Shown here one piece after another: positions 26,717 to 35,692 of a stretch of 64,000 bases of DNA. The stretch spans positions 1,054,001 to 1,118,000 of the forward strand of contig NZ_CP025795.1 in the NCBI RefSeq assembly GCF_002906655.1, given 5' to 3'. Source of the stretch: Vibrio hyugaensis. GTDB taxonomy: Bacteria; Pseudomonadota; Gammaproteobacteria; Enterobacterales; Vibrionaceae. The translations under genes were made by a program, and so were the position numbers. Every line of letters begins with the position of its first letter. The first letter of the stretch is position 1. Under the pieces are notes generated by a model. The model did no database searches, was not told where the DNA came from, and worked only from the letters and a program-made list of their open reading frames with translations.

Positions 26717-28249
26717 TTACGCAAAACCCATCACGTGAGCTGCGACGACGACAATGCTCGATAGGGTAAAGAGTAATAGCATAAAGCGCCAGCAGAATTT
26801 CGCCCAGTCACCCCAGTCGATACGACATACACCCAGTGTTGCCATTAGAGACGCTGAAGTTGGAACGATAACGTTAGTGAAACCATCACCAAGCTGGAAT
26901 GCTAGAACGGCTACCTGACGTGTAACGCCAGCGATGTCTGCAAGAGGAGACAATAGAGGCATTGTCAGCGCTGCTTGACCAGAACCTGAAGTCACGAAGA
27001 AGTTGAAGATAGATTGGAAAACATACATCAACCAAGCCGCAGCAACGTCAGGAAGACCGCTGATTACGCCACCAGCGCTGTTCAGGATCGAGTTCAGTAC
27101 GCTCGCTTCATCGGTAGTACCGCCACCTAGGATAAGCAATACACCTTTCGCACAACCAACCAATAGAGCAGGAGCAAGCATGATTGCTGCACCTTCTTTA
27201 AATGCGTCAGCCGCGCAGTTTAGCGTCATGCCGTTCAGACGGAAGATCGTACCGATAATCGCAACGACAAAGCCCATTGTGAAGAATTGAGACGCGATTT
27301 CTGGAATGTACCATGCGTTAGCCACTACGCCCCAAACGACCCATACTGTGGTTGCGATAACCGTAAGGATAACTAGGGTGTCACCAAGGTTCCAACGAGA
27401 GTCATGGTCACCCAGCTCTTGCTTACGGAAGTATTTGTCAGTACGGCGGCTGTAAGAAAGCTCAGGGTTTGCTTTGATACGCGATGCGTAAATCATAGTG
27501 AAAGCAATACCAATCGCGGTGAACGCAGCCCAAAGACCCATACGTACAGTCATACCAGACAGAACAGGAATGCCAGCAATGCCTTGTGCGATAGCTACCG
27601 AGAATGGGTTCATCCAAGACGTTGCAAAACCAATCTGAGTCGCAACGTAGGTCACCATTACAGTAGTAATACCATCGTAGCCAAGGCGAACCATAAGTGG
27701 TGCGATGATAATCGCGAATGCAACGGCTTCTTCACCCATACCAAATACTGCGCCGCCCAAAGAGAACAGCAAGAACAGAACTGGAATGAATAGCGCTTCA
27801 TTACCTTTGGTCTTGTCGATAAGGCGAAGGATACCGTTGTCGATTGTACCTGTGCGCATTACCACGCCGAAAGCACCACCGATAACCAGCATGAACATGA
27901 TAACGCCGATCGCGCTGCCCCATTTAGAGCCTGAAACCAGGCCTTCGAATGGGAAGTTCATGAGACCAATGCCACCACCTGAAGCGAACAGTCCAACCTT
28001 GTTGTAAACCAATTCACCGTTTTCGTCGGTTGCATAAGAGAAAGAAGATGGATCGATAACTGTGCGAGTTTTTTCTGCACCGTCGACCATGTAGGACACC
28101 TGTTGGCTATCAAAATGACCCGCAGGAATTAAGTAGGTAAGAATCGCAGCAAGAATACCAACAATGAAGATCAAAATGAGGGTATCAGGCATCTGCCATG
28201 ATTTAGGGGTTGCCGCCGATTCCGATGGCTGAGCGTGTGTGTGAGACAT
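26717..28249 (-). CDS. YfcC-family membrane transporter
   Basis: 510-residue protein with about 12 hydrophobic segments. The first is TLILIFIVGILAAILTYLIPAG, and LPAG/IPAGHF after TM1 plus GMGEEAVAFAIIIAPLMVRLGYD are typical of the YfcC/AbgT-like C4-dicarboxylate/basic amino acid transporter family. The hydrophilic region after TM1 (about 45-85) is periplasmic. The paired deacylase gene downstream suggests that it imports an acylated amino acid, peptide or related compound. Transport specificity is not known. Confidence 0.85.
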   Translation of the reverse strand: MSHTHAQPSESAATPKSWQMPDTLILIFIVGILAAILTYLIPAGHFDSQQVSYMVDGAEKTRTVIDPSSFSYATDENGELVYNKVGLFASGGGIGLMNFPFEGLVSGSKWGSAIGVIMFMLVIGGAFGVVMRTGTIDNGILRLIDKTKGNEALFIPVLFLLFSLGGAVFGMGEEAVAFAIIIAPLMVRLGYDGITTVMVTYVATQIGFATSWMNPFSVAIAQGIAGIPVLSGMTVRMGLWAAFTAIGIAFTMIYASRIKANPELSYSRRTDKYFRKQELGDHDSRWNLGDTLVILTVIATTVWVVWGVVANAWYIPEIASQFFTMGFVVAIIGTIFRLNGMTLNCAADAFKEGAAIMLAPALLVGCAKGVLLILGGGTTDEASVLNSILNSAGGVISGLPDVAAAWLMYVFQSIFNFFVTSGSGQAALTMPLLSPLADIAGVTRQVAVLAFQLGDGFTNVIVPTSASLMATLGVCRIDWGDWAKFCWRFMLLLFTLSSIVVVAAHVMGFA

Positions 28250-28434
28250 AACCTATTTCACGTCGAATAATAGAAAGCATGAAATATCGATAAAATAGAA
28301 TAAAAAGTCAATATTAACTGAGTTGGTGAACTATAAATTCATCAATAATTTGATCTGAAGAGGGTTGAGTTGCTTATCAATGATTTAATGGTTAATTGTT
28401 TTGGTTAGATGTTGTGCGAATGAAAACAGAGTTA

Positions 28435-28458
28435 GGACTTGTGGCGATTCACAAGTCC
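28435..28458 (-). terminator. Hairpin downstream of the cytochrome c gene
   Basis: Perfect 9-bp stem GGACTTGTG / CACAAGTCC with a 6-base loop just after the minus-strand stop. The T-tract is weak. Confidence 0.6.
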
Positions 28459-28467
28459 CATAATTAT

Positions 28468-28794
28468 TCACTTTTCTGCATGAGGTGTTTGTTCTGAATA
28501 AAACGCGGCAACATCGCGCAAATCTTCATCATTCAGCATGCGTAATTGGGCTGCCATCATCTCAGCCAAAGGTCCTAAGCGAAGCCCATTTTGATAGGCT
28601 TTCATAGAATCATACAGATACTGAGCATTCTGACCGGCTAGGTTAGGGTAAGCGTCGTTTGTCGTCACGCCGTTCGAGCCATGACAGTAAACGCAGCTAG
28701 GAGATTTAAGTTTGCCTTTATCAACGTCACCGAAAGGTTTCGCCACAACAGAGGAAGAGAGAATAAGAGACGTTAGAAGCACGTATCTAAGCAT
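28468..28794 (-). CDS. Periplasmic class I cytochrome c
   Basis: About 108 residues with signal peptide (MLRYVLLTSLILSSSVVA-KP) and one heme motif, CVYCHG. A later Met region (PLAEMMAAQLRML) can supply the axial Met. This is the cytochrome c553/c5-like type that carries electrons in the periplasm. The ATG at 28794 is chosen over GTG 28803 because it directly opens the signal peptide. No redox partner gene adjoins it. Confidence 0.85.
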   Translation of the reverse strand: MLRYVLLTSLILSSSVVAKPFGDVDKGKLKSPSCVYCHGSNGVTTNDAYPNLAGQNAQYLYDSMKAYQNGLRLGPLAEMMAAQLRMLNDEDLRDVAAFYSEQTPHAEK

Positions 28795-28834
28795 GAAATG
28801 CACTCATTGTAGTTCTTGAAAGCGCATAGAATAA

Positions 28835-28855
28835 AGCTTCCCCTTAGGGGAAGCT
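28835..28855 (-). terminator. Terminator of ltaE
   Basis: Perfect stem AGCTTCCCC / GGGGAAGCT with a 3-base loop, followed on the minus strand by TTTATTC. Confidence 0.8.
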
Positions 28856-28872
28856 CAATGATCAAAATCAAG

Positions 28873-29877
28873 TTAAAGCAGAGATTTAAGGCTAGATAGG
28901 AAGGTATCGATGTCTTGTGCCGAAATATCTTTGTGCGTCACGAAGCGAATTGGGTTTCCTGGCGTAATCGTGATGCCTTGCTCCTTCATCTTTTCTGCAA
29001 TACCAGCGATATCCACTTGTGGATCAAGCTTGGCAAAGACGATGTTGGTTTGAACAAATTCTGGATTAACAGAGAAACCAGGCAATTCCGCTAAGCCTTC
29101 CGCCAAGGTTTTTGCATTGATGTGGTCTTGTTTTAACTGTTCTACTTGCTCGGTAAGGGCAAGTTTACCGGCTGCAGCAAGAATACCCGCTTGACGCATA
29201 CCACCACCGACCATTTTTCTTAAGCGACGAGCTTTTGCGATGTACTCTTTGCTACCAAGCAGCAGCGAACCAACAGGGGCAGCCAAACCTTTAGATAAAC
29301 AGATCGTCATTGAATCAAAGTACTGACCAATCTCTTTCACCGGAACATCAAGCGCAACGGCTGCGTTAAATACCCGAGCGCCATCTAGATGCATCTGCAA
29401 GTTATGTTTATTCACGAACTCACGAGCTTGGGCAAGGTAGGAAAGAGGAATCACTTTACCGTTGATGGTGTTCTCTAAGCTAAGTAGGCGAGTGCGTGCA
29501 AAGTGCGCGTCATCTGGTTTGATAGCGGCTTCTAGCTTATCGAATGGCAAAGTACCGTCTGGGTTGTTTTCAATCGGTTGAGGTTGGATAGAGCCCAGTA
29601 CCGCCGCGCCGCCAGCTTCGTACTTGTAGTTATGTGCTTGCTGACCACATAGGTATTCGTCACCGCGCTCACAATGCGCCATTAAGCCAAGTAAGTTTGC
29701 TTGTGTGCCAGAGGTTGTGAACATGGCCGCTTCAAAGCCCGCAAGCTCAGCAACAAATTGCTCTAACTCGTTAACGGTTGGGTCATCACCGTACACATCA
29801 TCGCCGACAGAAGCGGTAAACATTGCTTCACGCATTGCTTGGGTGGGTTGCGTAACGGTATCTGATCGAAAGTCCAT
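28873..29877 (-). CDS. ltaE: Low-specificity L-threonine aldolase
   Basis: 334-residue fold-type I PLP enzyme that cleaves L-threonine and L-allo-threonine to glycine and acetaldehyde. It starts MDFRSDTVTQPTQAMREAM and has GDDVYGDDPTVNELE, NTINGKVIPL and MHLDGARVFNAAVAL, all typical. The PLP lysine lies in CLSKGLAAPVGSLL near residue 197. A GGAGAG site precedes the ATG. The length equals E. coli LtaE within one residue. Confidence 0.95.
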   Translation of the reverse strand: MDFRSDTVTQPTQAMREAMFTASVGDDVYGDDPTVNELEQFVAELAGFEAAMFTTSGTQANLLGLMAHCERGDEYLCGQQAHNYKYEAGGAAVLGSIQPQPIENNPDGTLPFDKLEAAIKPDDAHFARTRLLSLENTINGKVIPLSYLAQAREFVNKHNLQMHLDGARVFNAAVALDVPVKEIGQYFDSMTICLSKGLAAPVGSLLLGSKEYIAKARRLRKMVGGGMRQAGILAAAGKLALTEQVEQLKQDHINAKTLAEGLAELPGFSVNPEFVQTNIVFAKLDPQVDIAGIAEKMKEQGITITPGNPIRFVTHKDISAQDIDTFLSSLKSLL

Positions 29878-29901
29878 AATTCTCTCCTCGGTCTAAAAGA
29901 C

Positions 29902-30417
29902 CTAAATATAACCGCAAAGACGAGCTTTGCTTAGGCAAGCGATAGTTTTGGCATCAGTGATAATGCCTTGAATAATTTGTTGTTCGAGTTCTTCTCGTGA
30001 CAATGTCACTACTTCAATGACTTCGTCGTCGTCACACTCGTATCGATTGGTTTTGTTCAGTTGTTCGGCAACAAACAAGTACTGGATTTCATCACAGAAA
30101 CCAGCAAGAGGGGTAACTTGACCAAGCGATGTGAACTTTTCGGCGCTGTATCCTGTTTCCTCTTCCAACTCTCTTTGAGCACAATGCAAAGGATCTTCAT
30201 CGCCTTCACGTGTACCAGCAGGCAATTCAAGCAGCCATTTGTTAAGGGAGGGACGGAATTGATTAACAAGAACGATGTTGCCATCTGAAGTAATAGGTAA
30301 GATAACGGCAGCACCGGGGTGTTGGATAGTGGTATGTGTGATCATCCGACCAGTTGGTAGTTTGACTTCTTCTTCGACCAGAGAAATCTGCTTCCATTTA
30401 TGAATTGTATTGCTCAT
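29902..30417 (-). CDS. NUDIX hydrolase, ADP-ribose pyrophosphatase-like
   Basis: 171-residue protein with a complete Nudix box (GTREGDEDPLHCAQRELEEETGY, near residues 83-105) and downstream VTPLAGFCDE, as in ADP-sugar pyrophosphatases. Start ATG 30417 is chosen. The upstream extension to 30528 is Cys/Trp-rich and unlike the family. The gene is on the same strand as ltaE, 24 bp before it, so the two may form an operon. Confidence 0.85.
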   Translation of the reverse strand: MSNTIHKWKQISLVEEEVKLPTGRMITHTTIQHPGAAVILPITSDGNIVLVNQFRPSLNKWLLELPAGTREGDEDPLHCAQRELEEETGYSAEKFTSLGQVTPLAGFCDEIQYLFVAEQLNKTNRYECDDDEVIEVVTLSREELEQQIIQGIITDAKTIACLSKARLCGYI

Positions 30418-30568
30418 GCAGTTGTGGATCCTAGCTGTAACCGCGCATTGACGTGTTTTGCACATTAACCACAAACCACCGGAAACAAAAGAAGAAAATG
30501 GTTTCATACTCTTGCGAAACCAGCACATTCAGTGAGTTGTGTCTCATAAATGAAAACTATGTTTGTTT

Positions 30569-30581
30569 GCGCGCGCGCGCG
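30569..30581. repeat. Alternating GC tract (GC)6G
   Basis: Thirteen bases of perfect GC alternation in an otherwise AT-rich divergent intergenic region between the NUDIX gene and ravA. Such tracts can adopt Z-DNA under negative supercoiling and are prone to length change. Confidence 0.8.
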
Positions 30582-30621
30582 AAGAGCATCTGGTATAAAC
30601 GAGGTTCACTAAAAAATACAC

Positions 30622-30650
30622 TTGTAACAAAGTGATAACAAATGTATAAA
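30622..30650 (+). promoter_or_regulatory. Sigma-70 promoter for ravA-viaA
   Basis: TTGTAA (30622-30627), a 17-base spacer and TATAAA (30645-30650), placed about 40 bases before the ravA ATG. Confidence 0.65.
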
Positions 30651-30688
30651 ATTATATATACAGCCTCAGTTCAACAGCCGGAGCTTCT

Positions 30689-32350
30689 ATGATTCAACCA
30701 TCTTTCGCATCTAATGCAGAAAAGGCGCTTCTTTCAGAGCGTATCAACAAGCTAGCGAAAGCGTTAACTGATGGCGTTTACGAACGCGAACACACCATCA
30801 AACTTTGTCTTCTTGCCGCTCTTGCCGGCGAAAGCGTCTTCCTTCTTGGTCCTCCAGGGATCGCAAAAAGCTTAATTGCTAAGCGTCTTATTCAAGCATT
30901 TGATAACAGTAGTTACTTTGAGTACTTAATGACTCGTTTCTCAACACCAGAGGAAGTGTTTGGTCCATTGAGCATTCAAGAGCTAAAAGACAACGGTCGT
31001 TATGTCCGTCTTACTCAAGGCTACTTACCAACGGCGCAGGTGGTTTTCCTTGATGAGATTTGGAAAGCAGGTCCTGCGATTCTGAACACGCTTTTGACTG
31101 TTGTGAACGAAAAGACGTTCAAAAACGGCAGTGAAATTGAACGTGTACCAATGCGCCTTTTGGTTTCTGCATCAAACGAACTACCAGACGAAGATAGTGG
31201 CTTAGACGCACTTTACGACCGCATGTTGGTGCGCGTGTTTGTAAACCGCATTCAGGACAAACAGAATTTCAAATCCATGCTGACAGTGGGTACGTCTCAA
31301 GAAGCTCAGGTTCCAGAGGGTTTGGCGATCACAGACGAGGAATACCACCGCTGGCAGCTACAGCTCGATAAGCTGACTCTTACCGACAATACATTCGAAA
31401 AGCTATACCAACTTAAGTCTATGTTGGAAACCAAAGTAGAGTCTGAGTTTGGCGACGCATCATTAACGGACATGTACGTGTCTGACCGCCGTTGGAAAAA
31501 AGCGGTCAAATTGCTTAAAGCGAGCGCGTTTTTCAATGGTCGTGATGAAATCAATCCACTTGATCTTCTGCTACTGCAAGATTGTTTATGGAATAGCCCT
31601 GAGTCACGCGATGTCGTTCGCAGTGTGATTCAAGAGTTCGCACTAAAACATGCCTTTGATCAGCAAGAAGCAGAGCAAGAGATCGAATACTGTCGTGAAT
31701 CTTTGGTTGATGTGCAGCATGAACTTGAAGACAAGTATCGCATGACGCTAAACGCTGAAGCGGCAACGGGCCTGCTTCGCAAAGAAACCATGAGCTTCGA
31801 TACATCCAAAGCGAAAACTTACAAAGTAGGCGCGGCGGTGAATCTAGTTAAGCTGGTTATTCTGCAAAGTAACATGTCGGTTTCTGAATCAGAGAAGGGT
31901 GACAGCCGCTGGGTATACGTGCCAAAAGACGAGCTTGACCGAGTGATCAAAGAAGGTCATGGCGATGTGTATGGCTACGTGAACCAAAACACCAATATGT
32001 GTCGTCTGCGGTTTGATGTCGATGCCGCCAACAACCTAGTGATCCGTGACATTGCTAACCGTGGCGTGTTGGTGAGCTTGGTTACCCAACAAGGTTTAGA
32101 CGTTGAGCTTTACCAAAAATGGTTGGCAGAAAGCGAAAAAGCAGTCAGCCAATTGAGTGAAGCTGAACATCATATGCGTAAGGTTAAAGCCAACTTCCAT
32201 GGCGCATTGCCTCACAGTTTCGTGGATCCAGAGTTACCACGTCTAATGGAGTCGAGTCTGCAACAGGTGAGCCAGAGACTTGAGTCTATCCAAGGTGAAA
32301 GCGAGAAGATCATTCAACGCTTCAAAAACTTACATCAGTTTTTCTCTTAA
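30689..32350 (+). CDS. ravA: MoxR-family AAA+ ATPase RavA
   Basis: RavA works with the VWA protein ViaA and, in E. coli, influences respiratory complexes and aminoglycoside sensitivity. The 553-residue product has Walker A-type [10 protein letters not shown] near residue 57, [14 protein letters not shown], Walker [11 protein letters not shown], sensor 1 SASNELP and a long C-terminal part with the LARA-type insertion. It is somewhat longer than E. coli RavA (498). A CGGAG site precedes the ATG. viaA starts 9 bp downstream. Confidence 0.94.
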   Translation: MIQPSFASNAEKALLSERINKLAKALTDGVYEREHTIKLCLLAALAGESVFLLGPPGIAKSLIAKRLIQAFDNSSYFEYLMTRFSTPEEVFGPLSIQELKDNGRYVRLTQGYLPTAQVVFLDEIWKAGPAILNTLLTVVNEKTFKNGSEIERVPMRLLVSASNELPDEDSGLDALYDRMLVRVFVNRIQDKQNFKSMLTVGTSQEAQVPEGLAITDEEYHRWQLQLDKLTLTDNTFEKLYQLKSMLETKVESEFGDASLTDMYVSDRRWKKAVKLLKASAFFNGRDEINPLDLLLLQDCLWNSPESRDVVRSVIQEFALKHAFDQQEAEQEIEYCRESLVDVQHELEDKYRMTLNAEAATGLLRKETMSFDTSKAKTYKVGAAVNLVKLVILQSNMSVSESEKGDSRWVYVPKDELDRVIKEGHGDVYGYVNQNTNMCRLRFDVDAANNLVIRDIANRGVLVSLVTQQGLDVELYQKWLAESEKAVSQLSEAEHHMRKVKANFHGALPHSFVDPELPRLMESSLQQVSQRLESIQGESEKIIQRFKNLHQFFS

Positions 32351-32359
32351 GGAGACGAA

Positions 32360-33814
32360 ATGTTAGGTGCAGACGGACTTAACTTAGCGCTTATGGTGGC
32401 AGATTCAGGCATCATTGATAGTGCGGTTAACGATTTAATGGCGCGTTCACAAGTCATGATGATGGCAGAAAACCGAGGCATGAAATCCTCAGTAAAAAAC
32501 CATCTGCTTAAATGGCGTGGCAACGTGAAAAAGCGCATGACGAAAGTCTGTGAGACAGAACGTTTTCAACAGGAACTCGCGCTCTACCAAGAAGTGATTT
32601 ATTGGGATGAGAACGAGTTCTTTGAGCGCATTGATGATGTGATCAAGAAGCTTGAATGGCACTCAGCGTTTTACATGCAAGCGCGTCGCATGATGGAGAA
32701 GAACAAGGGGGTGAATAACCCAATGTTCCCTCATTACTTCTGTGACCAGTGGTATCAAAGCCTTGCCGAGGCGATCAAACAAGCGCAAGTATCCGAGCTT
32801 GAAGAGAACAAAGAAAAAGTCCTCAACGACCTTTATCAACGTATGGAAACCATGCGTAACATGGATAAAGTGACGGAATCTGGTGACGAAGAAAGCGTAG
32901 GGCGCTTGTGGGATATGGCGTCAGCTAAGTTGAGCAAAACCGACTTAACCGTGATGAAGCGTCACGCAGAATTTCTTAAAAAGCACAAAGGCTTGCAAGA
33001 AATCGCAGAGCAACTTGGTCGCATGGCGGGTCAAGTGAATGATCCTGACCTCAATCGTGCACCAGCAGAAGAGCTGCAAATGATTGAGGAAAAGAGTGAC
33101 GAAGCGACAGACGATATCGTCGGTATTCATGAGAGTGACGATCTCAACAAACTGCTACCGAACGAAACCATGTTTTTGGCTTACCCAGAGCTGGAAGTGG
33201 TGTTCTACAAGCATTTGGTCGATAAACGTTTGATGAACTACCGCACGCAAGGTAAGTCTCGCACACTACGTAAAGTGAAAGCGCACAAACCAGATCATAA
33301 AGCGGTGGACGTTGAAAAAGGCCCGTTTATCGTTTGTGTTGACGCGTCAGGCTCGATGAGTGGATTCCCAGAGCAATGTGCCAAAGCCATGGCGTACGCA
33401 CTCATGCAAATCGCTCTGGCTGAACAACGAGATTGCTACGTGATCATCTTCTCCACTGAGCACATTACTTACGAGCTAACTCGTCAGGATGGTTTACGTG
33501 AAGCCGCTGACTTTTTAACTTACAGCTTCCATGGTGGGACGGATTTGGAGCCGACGTTAATTAAATCTATTGATCTAATGAACAGCGACAAATACAAAAA
33601 TGCCGACATGGTTGTTATCTCAGACTTCATTGCGCCAAAACAGCAAGATGAGTTGCTTGCAAAAGTCGATGCGTTAAAAGCGAAGAAGAACCGCTTTCAT
33701 GCCGTTAGCTTGTCGAAGTATGGTAACCCAGCGTTAATGTCGATGTTTGACCACACTTGGTCTTACCATCCAAATGTAGTGGGGCGCTTATTTAAACGCG
33801 TCGCGAACGGCTAA
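32360..33814 (+). CDS. viaA: VWA-domain protein ViaA
   Basis: 484-residue cytoplasmic partner of RavA. The N-terminal half is helical and charged. The C-terminal half has a von Willebrand A domain with the MIDAS motif FIVCVDASGSMSG near residue 330 and GGTDLEP. The length matches E. coli ViaA (483). AAGGAG precedes the ATG, and the gene ends at a strong terminator. Confidence 0.94.
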   Translation: MLGADGLNLALMVADSGIIDSAVNDLMARSQVMMMAENRGMKSSVKNHLLKWRGNVKKRMTKVCETERFQQELALYQEVIYWDENEFFERIDDVIKKLEWHSAFYMQARRMMEKNKGVNNPMFPHYFCDQWYQSLAEAIKQAQVSELEENKEKVLNDLYQRMETMRNMDKVTESGDEESVGRLWDMASAKLSKTDLTVMKRHAEFLKKHKGLQEIAEQLGRMAGQVNDPDLNRAPAEELQMIEEKSDEATDDIVGIHESDDLNKLLPNETMFLAYPELEVVFYKHLVDKRLMNYRTQGKSRTLRKVKAHKPDHKAVDVEKGPFIVCVDASGSMSGFPEQCAKAMAYALMQIALAEQRDCYVIIFSTEHITYELTRQDGLREAADFLTYSFHGGTDLEPTLIKSIDLMNSDKYKNADMVVISDFIAPKQQDELLAKVDALKAKKNRFHAVSLSKYGNPALMSMFDHTWSYHPNVVGRLFKRVANG

Positions 33815-33842
33815 CACCATAGAACAGTATAAAAGTGACAAG

Positions 33843-33878
33843 CAAAAGCGACTTAAGCGGTCGCTTTTGTCGTTTTTT
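33843..33878 (+). terminator. Terminator of ravA-viaA
   Basis: Perfect 10-bp stem CAAAAGCGAC / GTCGCTTTTG, 7-base loop, then GTCG-T6. Confidence 0.9.
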
Positions 33879-33986
33879 GTTCGGTGATATGCAATAAAGC
33901 AGTTACCAATAAGGCACCGATTAGATCGAATTCTCGACTATTTGGTTTAAAACAAAGCAAACGAAGCGGAAATAAAAGATTTTTGT

Positions 33987-34014
33987 TTGACTATATTTTC
34001 TGAACCCGTAAAGT
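33987..34014 (+). promoter_or_regulatory. Promoter of tRNA-Cys copy 1
   Basis: TTGACT (33987-33992), a 16-base spacer, and TAAAGT (34009-34014). The same layout precedes both tRNA-Leu genes of this window. Confidence 0.7.
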
Positions 34015-34058
34015 AGCACTCAACGCAACGGGGCAGAGCTCTTAAGCGTAAACAATTT

Positions 34059-34132
34059 GGCGCCTTGGCAGAGTGGCTATGCAGCGGATTGCAAATCCGT
34101 GGACCTCGGTTCGACTCCGGGAGGCGCCTCCA
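34059..34132 (+). tRNA. tRNA-Cys (GCA), copy 1
   Basis: 74 bases including encoded CCA. Acceptor stem GGCGCCT/AGGCGCC, anticodon GCA in ATT-GCA-AATC, T-loop GGTTCGACTCC, discriminator U as expected for Cys. The sequence is identical to copies 2 and 3. Confidence 0.97.
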
Positions 34133-34186
34133 TTAATTTATGGGTATGGCAACAGCGGTATCCAGATGCCAAAGCATCAGCACTAG

Positions 34187-34208
34187 ACCAGCGAAAGCTG
34201 GTTTTTTT
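34187..34208 (+). terminator. Terminator of tRNA-Cys copy 1
   Basis: Stem ACCAGC-GAAA-GCTGGT followed by seven T, 55 bases after the tRNA. Confidence 0.88.
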
Positions 34209-34354
34209 GTATCTGCCGCTTGGTGAAAGCAAGCTCTCTTTGTTTATGTCTCAATGCTGGAGTTAGATTCGGCCTACAAGTGTGACTTTCCAATCAGCAA
34301 TTGGTTCCAAAGCAACTTACAATATGTTCTTCGACAAGGAAGCAGTGAAGACAC

Positions 34355-35257
34355 ATGAGAAATACTGACGACTACATTATTTTCTATCATTTGGTTGAGC
34401 AAGGTTCATTCAGCGCCGCGGCAAGACAAATGGAACTGACCAAGTCGGTCGTCAGTAAACGTATTGCCAAGTTAGAGCAGGAGATAGGTGTTCAACTGCT
34501 TTATCGAACCACACGCACGCTTAAATTGACAGAAGCAGGGCAATCCTTCTTCGAACATGCTCGTAGTGTCTATCAAGCCGTTGCAACTGCAGAAGAATCC
34601 ATTGTTGGTTTGGGTAAGAGCCTATCAGGCAATATCAAGATTACCGTTCCTACTATATCTGGTGAACTCATCCTTCCTACCGTCATTTCTGAATTCAACC
34701 AAGCTTACCCAGATATCAACATTGATATGGAACTGGACAACCGATTCGCCGACATCGTCAACGAAGGTTTTGATCTTGCCATTCGTACTGGGGTTTTGCC
34801 TGATTCAAGCCTGATAGCGCGTAAGCTGGTTGATGCAAACTGGATTGTGTGTGCATCGCCTAAGTACGTCGCCAAGCATGGCAAACCAAAAACGCCGAAC
34901 GATCTCACTAAGCACAATTGCTTGGTTTATGCCTATCAAGAGACGGGAGCACGTGAGTGGGCTTTCAAACGTGATGATGAGGTGTATCGGGTTAAGGTGG
35001 ATGGAAATCTATGTACCAACAATTCATCTGCATTGCGCAATGTTGCTTTGCTAGGGCAAGGTATTATTTATGTGCCTAGGGTGTTGGTTTATGAAGACTT
35101 GCAGCAAGGTAAGCTGATTCAGTTGTTTAAAGACGAAACCGCTAAGTGCTTGGGCATTTATGCCGTGTACCCATACACACGTCAGCAACCAGAAAAGATT
35201 AAAATCTTTATCGAGCATCTGTATCAGTGCTTTCAACATCGTAGCCATCATTTCTAG
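34355..35257 (+). CDS. LysR-family transcriptional regulator
   Basis: 300 residues. The N-terminal winged helix-turn-helix (YIIFYHLVEQGSFSAAARQMELTKSVVSKRIAKLE) and the LLYRTTRTLKLTEAG wing fit the CrgA-type LysR subgroup. The C-terminal part is a periplasmic-binding-like effector domain. Its target is unknown. It lies between a tRNA gene and the D-lactate dehydrogenase gene, on the same strand, so it may or may not control dld. Confidence 0.9.
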   Translation: MRNTDDYIIFYHLVEQGSFSAAARQMELTKSVVSKRIAKLEQEIGVQLLYRTTRTLKLTEAGQSFFEHARSVYQAVATAEESIVGLGKSLSGNIKITVPTISGELILPTVISEFNQAYPDINIDMELDNRFADIVNEGFDLAIRTGVLPDSSLIARKLVDANWIVCASPKYVAKHGKPKTPNDLTKHNCLVYAYQETGAREWAFKRDDEVYRVKVDGNLCTNNSSALRNVALLGQGIIYVPRVLVYEDLQQGKLIQLFKDETAKCLGIYAVYPYTRQQPEKIKIFIEHLYQCFQHRSHHF

Positions 35258-35692
35258 CGGCTTAGCTTTGCTCAAAATATTACTGAAAGAATTCTCTCTA
35301 AATTTCAAACTCTCCAATCTGTCTACTTTCTTCACTGAACTAATGTATCACAGCTACATAACGCTGCTATAACGTAGTGGTACGGACATGTTGTGGTTTT
35401 GTTTTGACTCAATATTCTGTCAAGGTTAGGTATATAAAGCCCTGTTGACTCTTTCGACTTTGCTTTTCTTCGATGTTGTGCACATTTGTTAACAATGCAC
35501 TTTGCTATTGTTTCTTTTTGGAAACGATAAGTTTCTTTGTTGATTTTACAGTTCTTCGAAAATTAAGTGATTGAATCTATGGGTAATTAATGTGGTTAAT
35601 TTTATCTGGGCGTCGTTATCGGACTTTGGTGGCATGGACGTTCAGATTCGGACTACTTATATTGGCTGGGCATAATAACTAGAGATACGGAT
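35258..35692 (+). promoter_or_regulatory. Gene-free region upstream of dld
   Basis: 435 bases, AT-rich, without an acceptable gene. The last 50 bases include CATAAT (35669-35674) as a possible -10 for dld, but its -35 is unclear. I could identify no convincing binding site. Confidence 0.35.

Noticed and set aside
34057..34266. Plus-strand frame starting in the tRNA-Cys gene (APWQSGYAADCKSVDLGSTPGG), also at 41478-41750
   Set aside because: It is translation of the tRNA sequence itself, so it is not a protein gene.
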